A stretch of DNA of 64,000 nt from Fragilariopsis cylindrus CCMP1102 (GCA_900095095.1 FMBT01000457.1:29704-93703), one strand, 5' to 3'. Counted from the first letter of the stretch, positions 47,359-63,770 are shown. A program made the numbers and translations. The notes: generated by a model from the letters alone, not told the origin.

Positions 47359-50300
47359 CTACTTCTGCGCATCGTAACCGGTATTAGCAACATTCTCTGA
47401 TGATGGTTGAAAAGGAAGTGACGACGATATGGTCGATGAACTACTGCTGCCGGAGAAGACATTATCTAAACATTCCCGCAACAATTCCAAATCGACCTCT
47501 GCAGTGTGATGATGATGGTATCTATTGTAAAAGATAGGTGTAGACCCATTATTGATGTTACCATCATTCAACGTAGTTAAGTCAGGTGCAGCGGGAGCAA
47601 TACAGGAATTGAATGTCTCCTCCAACGAAGCAGCGATTGTAGTGGGGCCGCCGGTGGCAAAACTCGATGTACGTGTAGCACTTCCCTGTTGCTGATGAGG
47701 AGGAATAATAATTGGAGAATGATCAATAGCCTCAGCAAGTAAACAAAGGACACGACTTCTCTTTTTATCGCCATTGAATAGTGGACTTTCAACAGCCTTC
47801 GCTGCCCAAGCAAGTATCTGAACACCATCGTTCTTCACCTTCTTCTTAAATGGTGTCGACAACAAAGAAGACGACGACGACGATGATGATGATGATGATG
47901 ACGACGACAACGATGACGATGAAACATTACTGATTCTAGGTGTTGGCTCGTCTGGAGGAGTCTTTAAGAAATCCATCTCCAGGAAATCCATTGTTAAGAA
48001 TGACGACGAGGTTGATTGAACCGATGGATTTTCAGTAGACACGGCCAAATCCGTTGTAATTCCCTCGGGTTGCTGCTGCTGCTGCTGCTGCTGTTGAGGA
48101 TAATAATGAGGAAGACGTGGTGGTGATGACCACAAAGAAGTATAACGACTGCGCTTTTGAGGAGATGGAGTTTTGAAGAAATCTAATGCCGATGCAGCTG
48201 TAGATACTGATGCCGATGCCAATAATCCGTTATTATTATCATGATATCCCGTGACTTCCATTTTCTTATCGTCATCGTCAAAGCGTTCGCCCTTCTTGCT
48301 TTCCTGTTGTTGAATGATGTTGATGGTGGTTCGTTCTTCAGTTTGTGCTATTTTGTGGTTGCTATTACTGCTACGGTCGATAATAACTTTGGGTGGAGGA
48401 AATTTAGACAGAAATGATAATGATGGTGATACTGATGATGATGATGATGATGATGATAGCGACGATGATGTAGTTTTCGTTGTCGTACTTTCATGATCGT
48501 TGAGAGTAATCATGTTGTTGCTGTTGTTGTTGTTATTGTTGCTCTTCTTTCTTGTACGTTGGATCCTATCGGAGAATTGCAAAGAATATGGTCGCTGTTT
48601 CTTTTTTGGACCGTCATCATCGCCATCGCCATCGCCATCGCCATCGCCATGAATGAATGACCGCTTTTTGGTCGACGACAACGCCGACGAATCGTTATCT
48701 AACGATACAGCCGCCGATGCTTTTGTTGTTGCTGCTGTCACGGGAATCTTCGTTGTTTTGACCTGCGATTTCTTCTTGTTCTTCTTTGTTGTGATAGTAG
48801 TAACAACAACAACAGATTTCTTCTTGTTGTTTCTTTTGGTGGCAGTATTTCTTGCGGCGGCATCATTCTTTCGTTTTGTAGGTAAATACGGTAGAAGTGC
48901 ATCTAATAACATTGGATCCGAAATATCTTGACTGAAATCAGGATGACGGTAACATTTGAAAACATCGCTATCGAACTCGATATCACTATTACTATCATCG
49001 TCATCATCATCATCATCCTCATCCTCATCAGAGCCGTCACGGCCGCTGCTGCTAAATGGTTGGCTGACGAAACCATAATTATTGAGCTGTCGTGAGAAAG
49101 ATAGCCATTTCGAGTCTATATATGTGAGATTTATTGTGATGGACAATGAAGTAAAGGCAGCAATTAAGAAAGAAATAAAATGAAATGAAATTTGTGAGAG
49201 AGGATCAATCCATTATTGATTATGCTGTTGCATTTCGATTTGTTTTGTTTTGATTTGTTTTGATATATATATATATATATATATATATCCTATCATATAA
49301 CTTACGATTGAAGTGTTTACAAAGAATTGATTGTAACTCTGGATGATGCGAATTGACAAGAATATGTCGTCCATCATTGGACCATGAACATACATCAGGA
49401 TTTTCTTGATGTCCTTGTTGGATCATATAAAATAATTTCACAGGAAATCGCATCTCGTTCAAATTTTCTGGTATTGTTGTTGTTGTTGTCCTCTTTTGAT
49501 GTTGATGATGCGAGGAATTATTCTTATATGAAACAACATTCAATTTTCGAATGGTAGTATTGATGATACTACTACTAGTGGTAGCGTTCACAGTACCCAT
49601 AACTTTTCCTCCGACACGGATCATACAATGACGAGTAATGAAAGTAGCCTCGTAATCATCATCGTCATCGTCATCGTCATCGTCGAATTTGTTGTTGTTG
49701 TTGTTGCTGTTCTTCTTCTTCTTCCTGTCTTGAAAAAGATGATCATCGAGATCGAGACTAGCCAAAAGTAGTGGTACTACCGGTAATAACGATGACGATA
49801 TTAAAGATGACGATATTAAAGATGACGATGACGATGACGATGACTTCTTATTTTCGTTGCTGTTGTTCCTGCTGCTACTTCTGATTCTTCTGCTTCTGCT
49901 ACTACTACTACTTGTTGTTATACCAATTATAGATGTAGTATCGGGAGTAGCTGTACCATTTATTTTCGCTAGCTGTTGCTGTTGCTTCTTTCTCTTTTGC
50001 CTCTTTAGTGTGGGTTCAAGCATGAGTTGATGTGTAGGCGTTGTCGTTGTCGTGTGTTGTCGATAAGGAGTAACCGCCACGGCAGCATATTTTGTATCAT
50101 TATTATTATTGCTGCTGTTATTAATAGTACCACGACGACGATGATAAGCGCGAGTAGTAGCAGGATTATTATTATTATTACTACTATTATTATTATTATT
50201 TGATGGTGTTGTTGTTATGATTGCTGAACCACCACGTAGAGCAGAAAGAGCTACAGTCTTTGCGGCACGACTGTTACAACGACGTTGTGATAATGATAAT

Positions 50301-50464
50301 GATGATGATAATGATGACAAGGGTGGTGGTGGTGGATGACGGCTCGTCGGTGTCATCGTTATCGTCGTAGTCATTGTCGTCACTGCCGGTGCTGGTATCG
50401 GTACCGGTACCGGTGTCGGTGCCGTAGTCGTCATCTTCGTTGTATTCATCCTCCTCATCATCAT
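47359..50464 (-). CDS. Large HSF-type transcription factor (2 exons)
   Basis: Exon 1 50464-49306, exon 2 49115-47359; the join reads KHFNHSKWLSFSRQLNNYGF and gives 971 residues. HSF proteins bind nGAAn repeats in stress-gene promoters; diatoms have many. The DNA-binding domain (about 342-445) starts at FPVKLFYMIQQG, includes CSWSNDGRHILVNSHHPELQSILCKHF and the recognition helix, and the intron is at the usual HSF position. After YGFVSQPF an acidic Ser/Asp insert of about 35 residues interrupts the wing before FKCYRHPDF. The first 340 residues are Thr/Asn/Ser/Arg-rich low complexity, unusual because HSF domains are normally near the N-terminus. No clear oligomerisation coiled coil is seen. The true start may differ. 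Confidence 0.82.
49262..49288. repeat. AT microsatellite inside HSF intron
   Basis: About thirteen AT units in the 190-bp intron that splits the DNA-binding domain. Confidence 0.9.
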
Positions 50465-53396
50465 CCTTGCAGCTGGTGGTAGGGACCGTTGAATTCTTTT
50501 GTTTTGGCAGTCAAATCGTTAACGGTAGTAGTGTCCGATGATGGTATTCTTGCTGATGCCATTCATTGAATTCATCATTTGCTTGAATAGTAAGTAAATC
50601 TTAGTCTGAGCAATCGAAACTAAATTTAAATCAAGATAGGATGATGACGATGATGATGTCGATTGGTAACGATGTCGAGAAGTATGACGTAATGATGTAG
50701 AAAAAATAATAGAACCTCGTGTTCTTTCTCTTCGTTTGTTTATTTATTTATCTATCAATATATTGGTGGTAAGGTTCAGTATGTTGTAAAATGACGAATA
50801 ATGGCTTTTTTGAACAAAAAGAAGTAAGCAACAATGAGCAATGCGAAGAGAAAGAAAAAAATACTGGATTGTTTGTTGTTGTATTAGTATATTTTGGCCT
50901 TGAATTAATTAATTGTTGCGTGGCTTTTTCAACTACTGTACACACTCTGCCTGCCTTCTTCAGAACAGTGTACAGTAAGTACAGTAGTGGTGGCTCGTGT
51001 ACGAGGTTCTTCTTGATTGACGGAGAGAGAAGCAAATAATAATACATTTCCCGCGCCGCGGTCATTTCAATCACAGTTTGTGATACCCCGCCCACGGCCG
51101 CATTCCTTTCTCTAGCTATTAAACATAAACCTAAGGAAAGAACAGAAACTTAGAATTGAACATACATTATGTTGTATTGATTGCTTTTGTTATTATTTGT
51201 TGTTAAATATTATGATGGTTGTGAGAAGAGAGGTTGTTGGTAGATCTTAACACTTCTCCTTCTCTATATAATAATATTATATGTTCCCTAGTCGTTCATC
51301 TATTCTCTCTTCCTAGCTTTTGGTGGCATCAAAAATAATGAACACCTTTTCTTCTTGCTGCTATATTCATCATAGATCAACCCATTGTTGAAATTGTCTT
51401 TTGCTGTTATTGCTATTCCTTCAATTTTGGGGATATTTTGTTTTTGGACTGCCTTTATCTATCTACCTATATCCCTACCTACCGTACTTGTTAATCTCCA
51501 GTATATTGGTGTATGTTGTGGGCTTCTGTATGATATGATTCATTTTGAACTGTTAGTTCGTCTGTTTTTGTTGTATACACTACTACTATTATTGTTTTCT
51601 TGTGACCAACACATCAAAATCAGTAGATGGTAGATGTGTATATTTGCTGTTGTTGCTGTTTTCTTTATTCATTATCATCAGTGATTGTAACTAATTTGTT
51701 TGAGTAGGGTGCTTTCCTATACTTCTTCTTGCTCTCCTTGATTACTGGAATGGGCTCCAAAATAGACTACTTCTTCTTATTTGATGGTCAATCTTTTCCA
51801 TTAACTTTATCAGAATAGTGCCATCAACAGGATATATATATATCAATAGAGAAGGTGTTGTTGAAACTGATTCATTATGACACACTGTTAATGATAGATT
51901 TTTAGTACAATCCTCTCATCTCACATTTTTCATCAAGTAGTACATTCTATTGGATGAGATGTGGTTAGAATGTTGTTTGATGAGGGGGTGTCAATTCATT
52001 AATATTTGGTCTTGGTCATCTCCAAGGTCTACAAGGTAATACTAGGAAGCATGATGATGCACATATAACCTATTCAAAGATTGACATCAGTCAGCATTTA
52101 GAAGGCAATATTTGAGTGGGTCTTTTCATGTGGTTGCTGTACTTTTTTATTCTTCTTGGATTTCTTCACATGAGTTGTTCCTGTACAATCTTTTGGACAC
52201 TGTGGGACTACCATAATCTTTGATACCCCATTATTTCCAGGAGCCACCCGGCCTTCATCAAGGTTACACCCTAGACATGACCTTTTGTAGTCAACTGAGA
52301 TACAACACTATCCCATAATCAGTCATCAATGGGGAAATCCTGTGAGGAAGACAAGGACAAATTTTAATGTCTTTCTGGTTAATGGTGCATACCGGCAATT
52401 TAAGTGTAAAATCACAGGTTCTGGGGATTGTCATGAGCCGTGTCCACTACTACAATGTGCCATGCTGCTGCTGTATGCCATCATAGATAGGCAAGTAGAG
52501 GTTTACTTTAGTTGTGATGTAATGCAAGTAGAAAATGATCCTAGTACTTTAATAGACAAGGCTATTGTTATGCTATGATAGGCAATCAATTTGATAGGGT
52601 TGCCAAGCCCAAACAACATGATGAAGTATGGTAAGGGCTTATTGTTTATTTGAATTTAGCTGCTGTCACAAATCCGACAAACCAAGCAAAAGATAGACAG
52701 ATGGGACAAACCAACCTTCACCACAAACTGCCTCAACCCACCCATCCATCCAGTAGTTATCACAAGCTCATCTCATCTCATCTCAGGGTGAGGGGGGAAC
52801 CCCACCAGAAACTTGGTCTGGGATCCCAAAAATTTGCATAAAAAGCACTCTGAGAAGTACTGGTGTGTGTGATGGTCAAATATAAATAGTTATTAAATAG
52901 CACAGCACAATCCCACCTCAACTGCCATTCATAGAAATGGAAAAATCCCCTGACCTATACTTGGATTGTGTGTGTGGCTACAGTATAGCAATAGGCTCAA
53001 ACAGCAAGGTTTTACTTACTGTATCGTAGTACTGTAGTATTATTATGTAATTTTTTTCCGCGAGACAAACCGTGACTCAATCGGCGGTTCATTACAGTGA
53101 TGTGTCAGGAGTAATCGTGTCAGTCGTGAGCTGTTAGCTACATGCTACTGTACTTATCACTATTGACTACATCACGCGTTGACGTATGCCGATCGGTATT
53201 TTGCTTCACTTTTTTCTCTTTTTTGTTGCGTATCTGGCGTCGACGATCATTCATTACGACCAACGAAGTTTACGAGTACCACAGGTTGAACGTCATTGCA
53301 TGACACGATTTGGCACCATAAGATAAAGAATAAGAGAGCTCCACCGGTTGAATATCACAACCCAACACTACCTGGTACCATAATATATAGAAGAAG
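50465..53396. other. Long intergenic region
   Basis: AT-rich, 2.9 kb. Contains TGTACAGTAAGTACAGTAG at 50968-50986 and similar sites near 53017-53040. One plus-strand frame of 78 codons (52342-52578) has Cys and hydrophobic residues but no family I know and may be a transposon relic. No intact gene is seen. Confidence 0.5.
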
Positions 53397-54578
53397 ATGG
53401 GATACGTTAATCTCTGGTTCACCGTCGTCGTGACAGTCTTGTCGGTTGTTCAGATAACAGACATAAATGTACTGCTATTTGCGAATGCATATACGTCCCC
53501 TGTTCCTCCTAAAATTTCACCTGCTACCAACAGACCTAATCAATTATTTAAATGGAGAGGTAATCAACAAATCCGTTATCAACAAGCAGGTCCAATATCA
53601 GGAGATCCCGTTCTATTGATTCATGGACTTTTTGTGAATAGCGATCATTGGCGGAAAACAATAAAGGGATTAGCCGATGAAGGTTACAACGTCTACGCCA
53701 TCGACTTGTGGGGATATGGTTATAGCTCAAAACCTCCATATGATTCTCCCGAAGCTCAAGCAGTTAACGGAGAAAACGGTCGATTCGAAAGTGACGAGGA
53801 TGGTGTCCTAAAGAATATTGCGTTAGGTACTGCCAATGGTAAAGGAGTGCGTGTACGAGATATAGAGCTACGACACCCAGTACGATCTCCCTACAATTTC
53901 TTTACGTGGAGTGAACTTATTACAGATTTTTCTCAGGATGTGATTGGTGTTGGCAAATCACCTGGTCTCTTTCAAAAGAAAACGAAACCCGTTACGCTGG
54001 TGAGTAATTCTATTGGAACTAGTTCAGCATTACAAGCCGTTATGGACAAACCCGATTTGTACACGGGTGTATGTGTCGTCACACCAAATTTTCGAGAGCT
54101 GCATAGTGCAGAAATTCCGCTACCAAAACTGAGTATGCCTATTGTACGATCTGTCCAAAAATTACTAAGAGAAAAAGGTCAACCTCTTTTTGATGCAGCA
54201 GCGACACCAAAAACTGTGAAGCAAATTCTTAAGGAACCCTACAAAATCCAATCCGCCATTGATGATACTCTTGTTGATGTCCTTCTTGATCCATTACTAT
54301 TACCCGGGGGCAGCAAGGTAGTTTTTGACACTCTCTCCTACAGTGCTGGTCCGCTTCCTGAACAACAATTGGACATGTTCCCTTCCGATAAACCCGTTTG
54401 GATTTCGTATGGAACAAAAGATCCATGGACACCTTTTGCTCGTGTTGATGCCTTAGAGGGGAAGGCATGCGTAGAAAAGGTAATAGCGTTCGATGGAATT
54501 GGCCATTGTCCCCATGACGAGGCCCCCGAGTTGGTAAATCCTTTCATTCTGGAATTTTTAAAACGAGTTTCACAATAA
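53397..54578 (+). CDS. Alpha/beta hydrolase, signal-bearing
   Basis: 393 residues, single exon. Fold marks: PVLLIHGLFVNSDHW (oxyanion strand), YNVYAIDLWGYGYSSKP, nucleophile elbow LVSNSIGT with Ser205, acid in GTKDPWTP (Asp342) and base in GIGHCPHDEAPE (His370), so the triad is complete. The SNSIG elbow and the PFILEFLKR ending resemble plastid hydrolases of the pheophytinase-like and At4g36530-like group of plants, which hydrolyse esters. Residues 1-31 are hydrophobic, ending FANAYTS, consistent with ER or plastid import. Substrate is not determinable here. An insertion of about 50 residues between the second strand and the elbow (about 120-170) forms a larger cap. Confidence 0.85.
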   Translation: MGYVNLWFTVVVTVLSVVQITDINVLLFANAYTSPVPPKISPATNRPNQLFKWRGNQQIRYQQAGPISGDPVLLIHGLFVNSDHWRKTIKGLADEGYNVYAIDLWGYGYSSKPPYDSPEAQAVNGENGRFESDEDGVLKNIALGTANGKGVRVRDIELRHPVRSPYNFFTWSELITDFSQDVIGVGKSPGLFQKKTKPVTLVSNSIGTSSALQAVMDKPDLYTGVCVVTPNFRELHSAEIPLPKLSMPIVRSVQKLLREKGQPLFDAAATPKTVKQILKEPYKIQSAIDDTLVDVLLDPLLLPGGSKVVFDTLSYSAGPLPEQQLDMFPSDKPVWISYGTKDPWTPFARVDALEGKACVEKVIAFDGIGHCPHDEAPELVNPFILEFLKRVSQ

Positions 54579-55979
54579 AATAAAATATAATCAAATTTAT
54601 CATAATTAGATTTTGATGCAATCATAACTACACAACATTGTGCAATCGGGTTTTCTTTCTAAGATTACCACCAAAGTTGTCTTCCATAAATAATATCCTA
54701 TGAAATTATAGTTATTTCTTTTCAGTTCCATATTTGTTTTAATATTTAAGTTCAAAAGACACCTACTCTTATCTCAATGCAAATGAAAGATCAAAGACAC
54801 AAAAATATAGGATTTTGCAATGTCATTTTGCACTAACTGCAGATCGGAAATGGCATGAAACCATATCATGAGCCAGATTCGACAAGTTTTGGATATCTAT
54901 TGTACCATAGAAGGGTACAAAATACTAGTAGATTTGTTTCTGTCAACAGTATTCAAATTTTATAACACTTATCATTGTAGCTAAGAGTTTATGAGAAGCC
55001 CTTTTTAAATACAAGATATAACATTCAACATATAATTTTCCCATTGGACAGTGTCTTTCCGTACATACATGTATTGAGGTATGAAGTAATTATTTGCTCT
55101 CATAATGGTGGATCTGACGGAATGCATTTTCTTTGGTGACAATTTTGTACCTACCTCTGGTGAGATACTTTTTTGTGATGTTTTCAGTCAAACCTCTGCA
55201 TAAATTCAGACACAGCAGTAGATATTTAAAATGCTGATAGAATTACTTCATTTTAAATTCTGTCTCAGTGTTGGTGGCGAATGGCGAGCAAACTTGAAAC
55301 TGTGAAAGATAATACTATCTTGTACATTATATATAATATCATGATAAAGTAGTTATTCAATGCTGTACCAGTAGTACACATTTCTATTTTTTGAATATCA
55401 ACAGTATTAAATTGGGCTTATGAATTTTATTGAGAAGGAAATGCACGCTTTCGCGTGCAAAGTCATTTGTTGCGACGGACAAACTACACCGCCGACAACC
55501 CGCAAGTACCTCACTGGTTGTACTCCGTACTGTACCTAGTATGCTACTGTACTAACTTAGCAGTGCGTAGAATTTTTTTTTTTTTTTTTTTTAATGTTCA
55601 AGATGTGTCCCTCTCTTTAATTTAGTTGAGGACGCCGACTAAGTAAGGCACAAGACAATTTAAAAAAGAACGAGCCTAGTACTTGTGGTGTGCTCTCCAG
55701 CAATAAGCTAAGACAGGGTATCGTTAATACCAAACTACAATCGACGGGAAATCCATACCATCAATAGAGAAAGAATTGTTTATTTACAACAGAATCTGCG
55801 CGAAGTGTGGGTCTTTTAAATATTTTTTTAAAATATTTATATTTGTGAAGTAATCGATCAGCCATTAGTTGCTTGCAATTCCATCCTGAGAATTATATCA
55901 CGACCAACTGTACTACTTTTAGACGCTTTTTGACTGGCGACTACTCAATTTGTTCCGAAGAAACAAACAACAAAACAAA
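54579..55979. other. Intergenic, AT-rich
   Basis: 1.4 kb with a T homopolymer at 55573-55592 and two TACTGTAC-type sites at 55525-55552. No gene is recognised. Confidence 0.5.
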
Positions 55980-59651
<3,672 letters not shown>

Positions 59652-59840
59652 TCCCCCTTACATTTGTTAGTTATCTATTAACTAGTACAGGCGGTCTTAT
59701 GAAGCATTTAGTACGTGAATGATTGGATAAGTTTAATAATATTAAAATTATACATGAGAGTAGGATTTATACACAATCAATGTAGTTTCTCTTCTTTTGT
59801 TTGAATCTAAAAGTAACACAATCATTAATCTATCAATTAA

Positions 59841-61398
59841 TTACAACTTATCACGATGCAGAATGTTACTTCCGTGTTCTTCGTAGTCTGTTTTGGACGT
59901 CCACATGGACTTAAATGTTGCTAGACTGCCAAGGATAGAACCACCTACAAACGCAGAGTTTACTCGATCTGGTGGGGCAGAAATTCGTATTTTCGTGTGG
60001 GATGGTGATCGAGAACGGACCTCGTATAGCATACGGTCACCAAATCCTGGTAGGAGTGTAGATCCACCCGCCAACACAACCTGTGAAAAAAATGTTGATC
60101 TTAAATCGATATCACTTTTCATAATAGAATCAACAAGGACATCGGCAACTCCTGCCTCTTCGGATCCAATCAGTGACGGATCGAATAGAATATTTGGTGC
60201 CTGATACCGTTCTGTTGATAATGTTACTCCCTGCCCATCAGGCAGTGTATATTGTGTCCTAGAATCCTTTTCAGTTGAATCATCGACCAACGGAGTACGT
60301 GTCACGAAACATGATTCCTCCTTCATTGTTTTTACTAGATCTGCTTCTGCTGTTGTGGTTAAGGAAAGTCCCGACCGACGAAGTAATAATTGCATTTGTC
60401 GTGTTACATCTCTACCAGCAACATCACTACGAGTGACTGAATGTGGAAGAGCAAATCCCTCGTAGACAGGAACAGCATGGGTAACGCCCTCACCAACGTC
60501 TAGTACTACACCGGTTGTTCTACCAGATGCATACAAACTAAGTACTGCAGGTGGAGCAAAGAAAAGTGCAGGAGCTCCAAATGTCTCAAAGAAAATTTCG
60601 GCGACCTTATCTCGATTCTGGCAAGGGTTTAGGGGAGCTTCCGTCAACAATACTGGATGATCTTCAGTTTTAACATTAATATTAGGTTTCGAATAAAGAT
60701 GCTGCATAGTGAATGTAAAATATAGGGAAACGAACGAAGTAAAGGAGAAATAATTGAGAATGCTGCACCAAAAAAAAGTATTGGAGATCGCTTCACAAAT
60801 AAAATCGGATTTAATTTTTTGCGTATCTATCTCACCTCCCAGAGCGATTCCATAGCATCCCAACCCCCGTCTACTATATGGCCCTTGTCCATAGGATATT
60901 CTAATAGAAAGGATCCACGGTGCTCATCTAATTTCTTTCCTACAAATACGGACGTGGGACCAGAATGTTCGGTTTCTAATGCACCACCCGGCATGATCCG
61001 CATATGCTTCGTTCTTCCAACCTTAGTACCAATGACAACCTGTACGTTTCGTGCATTTTTTTAGTTTTCGTCGTGTAATTTTATAAGAATGAAATCGAAT
61101 GAATCGAATTAGGAAATAAAAAATATGAAAATAAAAAAATCATATGTTAGATAGATTATTCAAAAAAGTTAAACTACGACCGTCATTGTTTCGGTCTCGA
61201 ATACGACTAAAGAGAATATCATATTCGATCTTCTCTAGAGAAAATAATGTATGTCAAACACTTGTCGACTTGCCTTTGGTCTATCGCTTCCAGCAAAGCC
61301 GGCTTTTAACGTTGCTGTTCCATTATCGATGACCACGGGTTGGTTGAGGAACAATGAGCTCCCTGTACCCCTTCACCTGATGTTTCTTCCGACGACAT
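59841..61398 (-). CDS. Actin-related protein 1 (ARP1, dynactin filament), 3 exons
   Basis: Exon 1 61398-61274, exon 2 61039-60836, exon 3 60701-59841; about 396 residues. ARP1 forms the short filament of dynactin, the dynein cofactor. Seen: NQPVVIDNGTATLKAGFAGS, KVGRTKHMRIMPGG, EYPMDKGHIVDGGWDAMESLWE, HPVLLTEAPLNP, FFETFGAPALFF, the second phosphate loop DVGEGVTHAVPVYEGFALPHS, GGSTLLPGFGDRM and the ending FKSMWTSKTDYEEHG…HRDKL, which matches ARP1 rather than conventional actin. Intron 1 has a GC donor (AAG then GCAAGT). Exon 1 needs one extra base near 61350-61365 (a G run) to link MSSEETSGEG to SSLFLNQPVV. Usual ARP1 loop reads DSGDG. Confidence 0.85.
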
Positions 61399-62733
61399 TA
61401 TTGTGATGTTCTTTAAACTAGTATTCGATGTAATAATAGCTAGCAAGGATGGTAGATATTTCTATTTCTCATTTAATGTTTCAAAGTAGTTGGAGGCCTG
61501 CATCAAATCCCTTATTTCAGCGGTAACAGCACTTAACGCGTTGTTGTTTTGCTTCGTGATCGGCACTCGTTGCTTTTGTTGAGTTGTGTGAAAAAGGGGT
61601 GAAAAAGTCCTGTGCGCATATTTGGGGGTTACGATAATTTTGAGCAGTCGACTGTGTGTGTGTGTGTGTGTGTGTGTGGAGTAGTTCTTAGTCTCTTGAT
61701 TCCTATATGCAGTACGTCACAGATCAATAACCATGGTGCAGTGTGTGCAAAAACTCACATTGAGGTTGTTTTTTGCACCATAGCTTGCCTGGCAAGTTGG
61801 AATTGGCAAATGGTATAACTTTCACATATGCCTTTGAGTGTATTACATGGTATGTTCATCAAATACCTTCTAAAATAACCTATCATTAGAATGATGTGTT
61901 CATTCTAGATTCATTGTATGTTATGGGGAGGGGGGGGGGGCTGGTATGCACTAAGTAAAAGTGACCCAGTAGCTCTCACCGTTGGTACTACAATAATGGA
62001 GGTCAGATAATTCTCGTTTGCCTTGTAGATTATTATCTGATGCATTGAAGATGGCTCAGTCAATGCTTTTATGTGCCAACTTTTTGTTTGATTGGGTACA
62101 TGTGGAGAATTGTTGACCAACATGGAACTTCTACTAGTGTGGGGGCAGGGCCTAGTTAACAAGAATGCCTCCAGTTTAGATGGATACTATTTTTTGTGGA
62201 ACAGAACAACATAAATTGAATAATAGAGAAGTGGGAATGGTTTCGAAAAATGCTAAGAAGTAGGCACGCGTCTAAAGGTACAAATACGACTCGACAATTA
62301 TCATTGTTTGTACAAAGTGCGACCAAAAGTTATTTTTAATTAGGAGACAAATCGATCGAGGTATGTATTTTCGAAATATTTTCTCTCAACTGATGATGGG
62401 AAGTAATAAAAACTCGCACGATAGGTCGACGTTTTCACGGTGGATCGAATATGAGAAAACACGATTATTACAAAAAAATGTCGAGGAAGTAACGGTAAGC
62501 GAGAGAACCGACTGCGACTACTACTACCAGGCTTGTACAAGTGCATAATAAGAAAACACTGTTTGCTGATCCTGATACATAATATTTGAAATATACATTT
62601 AGTTCTAGACTTCCCACGACATCGATCGAACGCTTTATTCAGTGTCTACGAATAATAATTATATTGTTGAAAAGCCTCGAAAGACCTGTCCAACGAAAAT
62701 TAGATTAGAGACGATGAGAACCTTGCGGAAAAT
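61399..62733. other. Intergenic with GT microsatellite and G run
   Basis: GT repeat at 61652-61679 and a G homopolymer at about 61930-61940. A 61-codon plus-strand frame at 62363-62548 has no family features. No gene is recognised. Confidence 0.5.
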
Positions 62734-63770
62734 ATGGGAGTGTTTCGTCGTTGCATGGCGATCATTGTTGTCTGTGCTACACTTTTACCAGTTGAAATGA
62801 TTTTGGTCAATCATGTATCGATGATATTAGTGAAATATACAAAAAAGAAAAACAATATACGGATACATTGTTTCCACGTTTGTACGTAATCTGTCCACGA
62901 CGAATTTATGATATGGGCCATCTTGATTTTAATGGGAATGTAGTAGAATCAGATACTGGGTCGGTCGTTCCACCATCCCTCTACGAGCAAATATGACAAT
63001 CCGATGTGGCGATCAAGTTCACGTGACAATCTTTGTTGGTTTACGGGTGGTGATTTACACATGGACGGAACAGCAATTTAGGTATTGGTGACGAAACGAT
63101 TGAAAATGTTTCCATTGAAGGATTCGTCTTTATCGGAGCAAGACAACATTCTCTTTGGGCAACTAAGCCAGGTTCAATCACATTAAGGATTGTGAATTTC
63201 GTGTACGTGTGTATAATTTATTTCTCTACTATTTCTAGGAGTTGATATTTTATATATTTGCATATTGAATGAAGGTGTTTTTTTTTGTCCTTTGATGCTC
63301 ACTTTGTTGTGTTACTTTATTTATTTCTTCGACCACGATTATTTATTTCGACGCTTTCGTACATAATATCAATAGGATTTGTGAACTCTCAAGTACCAAT
63401 CATGTTGATATTACGATGCGTCGAAACCATCGACTGAGCTAGTGACAACATTTTTGGATTGTGAATTTCGGGTAAGTTTTTAAAGCTATTATTATTCAAT
63501 CCACTGTGGTATTTTTATTTCCTTTATAGAAATACGTCATTGTGTCGGTCTGCTCAGATTTATCATCGGTTTATACATTATTATATCAAATCTCAAATTA
63601 AATTTTCAACTTCTACTTCTTTACATAGGACAATCGTTACTTTGGAAGAGGCTCACAACTGCACTTATCTATGCAACAGCGTACAAATCGACTCATAGTT
63701 GAAGTTCACTGTTGAGAACAATGACATGATCTGGAACAATACTAGGGTAAGCGAAGTCAAGTATTTATTT
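62734..63770 (+). pseudogene. Decayed secreted beta-helix (pectate-lyase-like fold) protein
   Basis: A signal peptide (MGVFRRCMAIIVVCATLLPVE) starts at 62734, then the frame breaks. In other frames follow YTDTLFPRLYVICPRRIYDMG, HLDFNGNVVESDTGS (about 62850-62955), NMTIRCGD, SSRDNLCWFTGGDLHMDG (about 63015-63075), ENVSIEGFVFIGARQHSLWATKPGSITL (about 63097-63185), RICELSSTNHVDITM, TFLDCEFR and, near 63625-63760, DNRYFGRG and TVENNDMIWNNT. These follow the order of stramenopile right-handed beta-helix surface proteins: CP.TIY, cysteine turns, VWATKPG, DC.F, ENN.A. At least five frame changes and in-frame stops make it non-functional as written. Introns or sequence errors may explain some. The end is uncertain. 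Confidence 0.55.
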
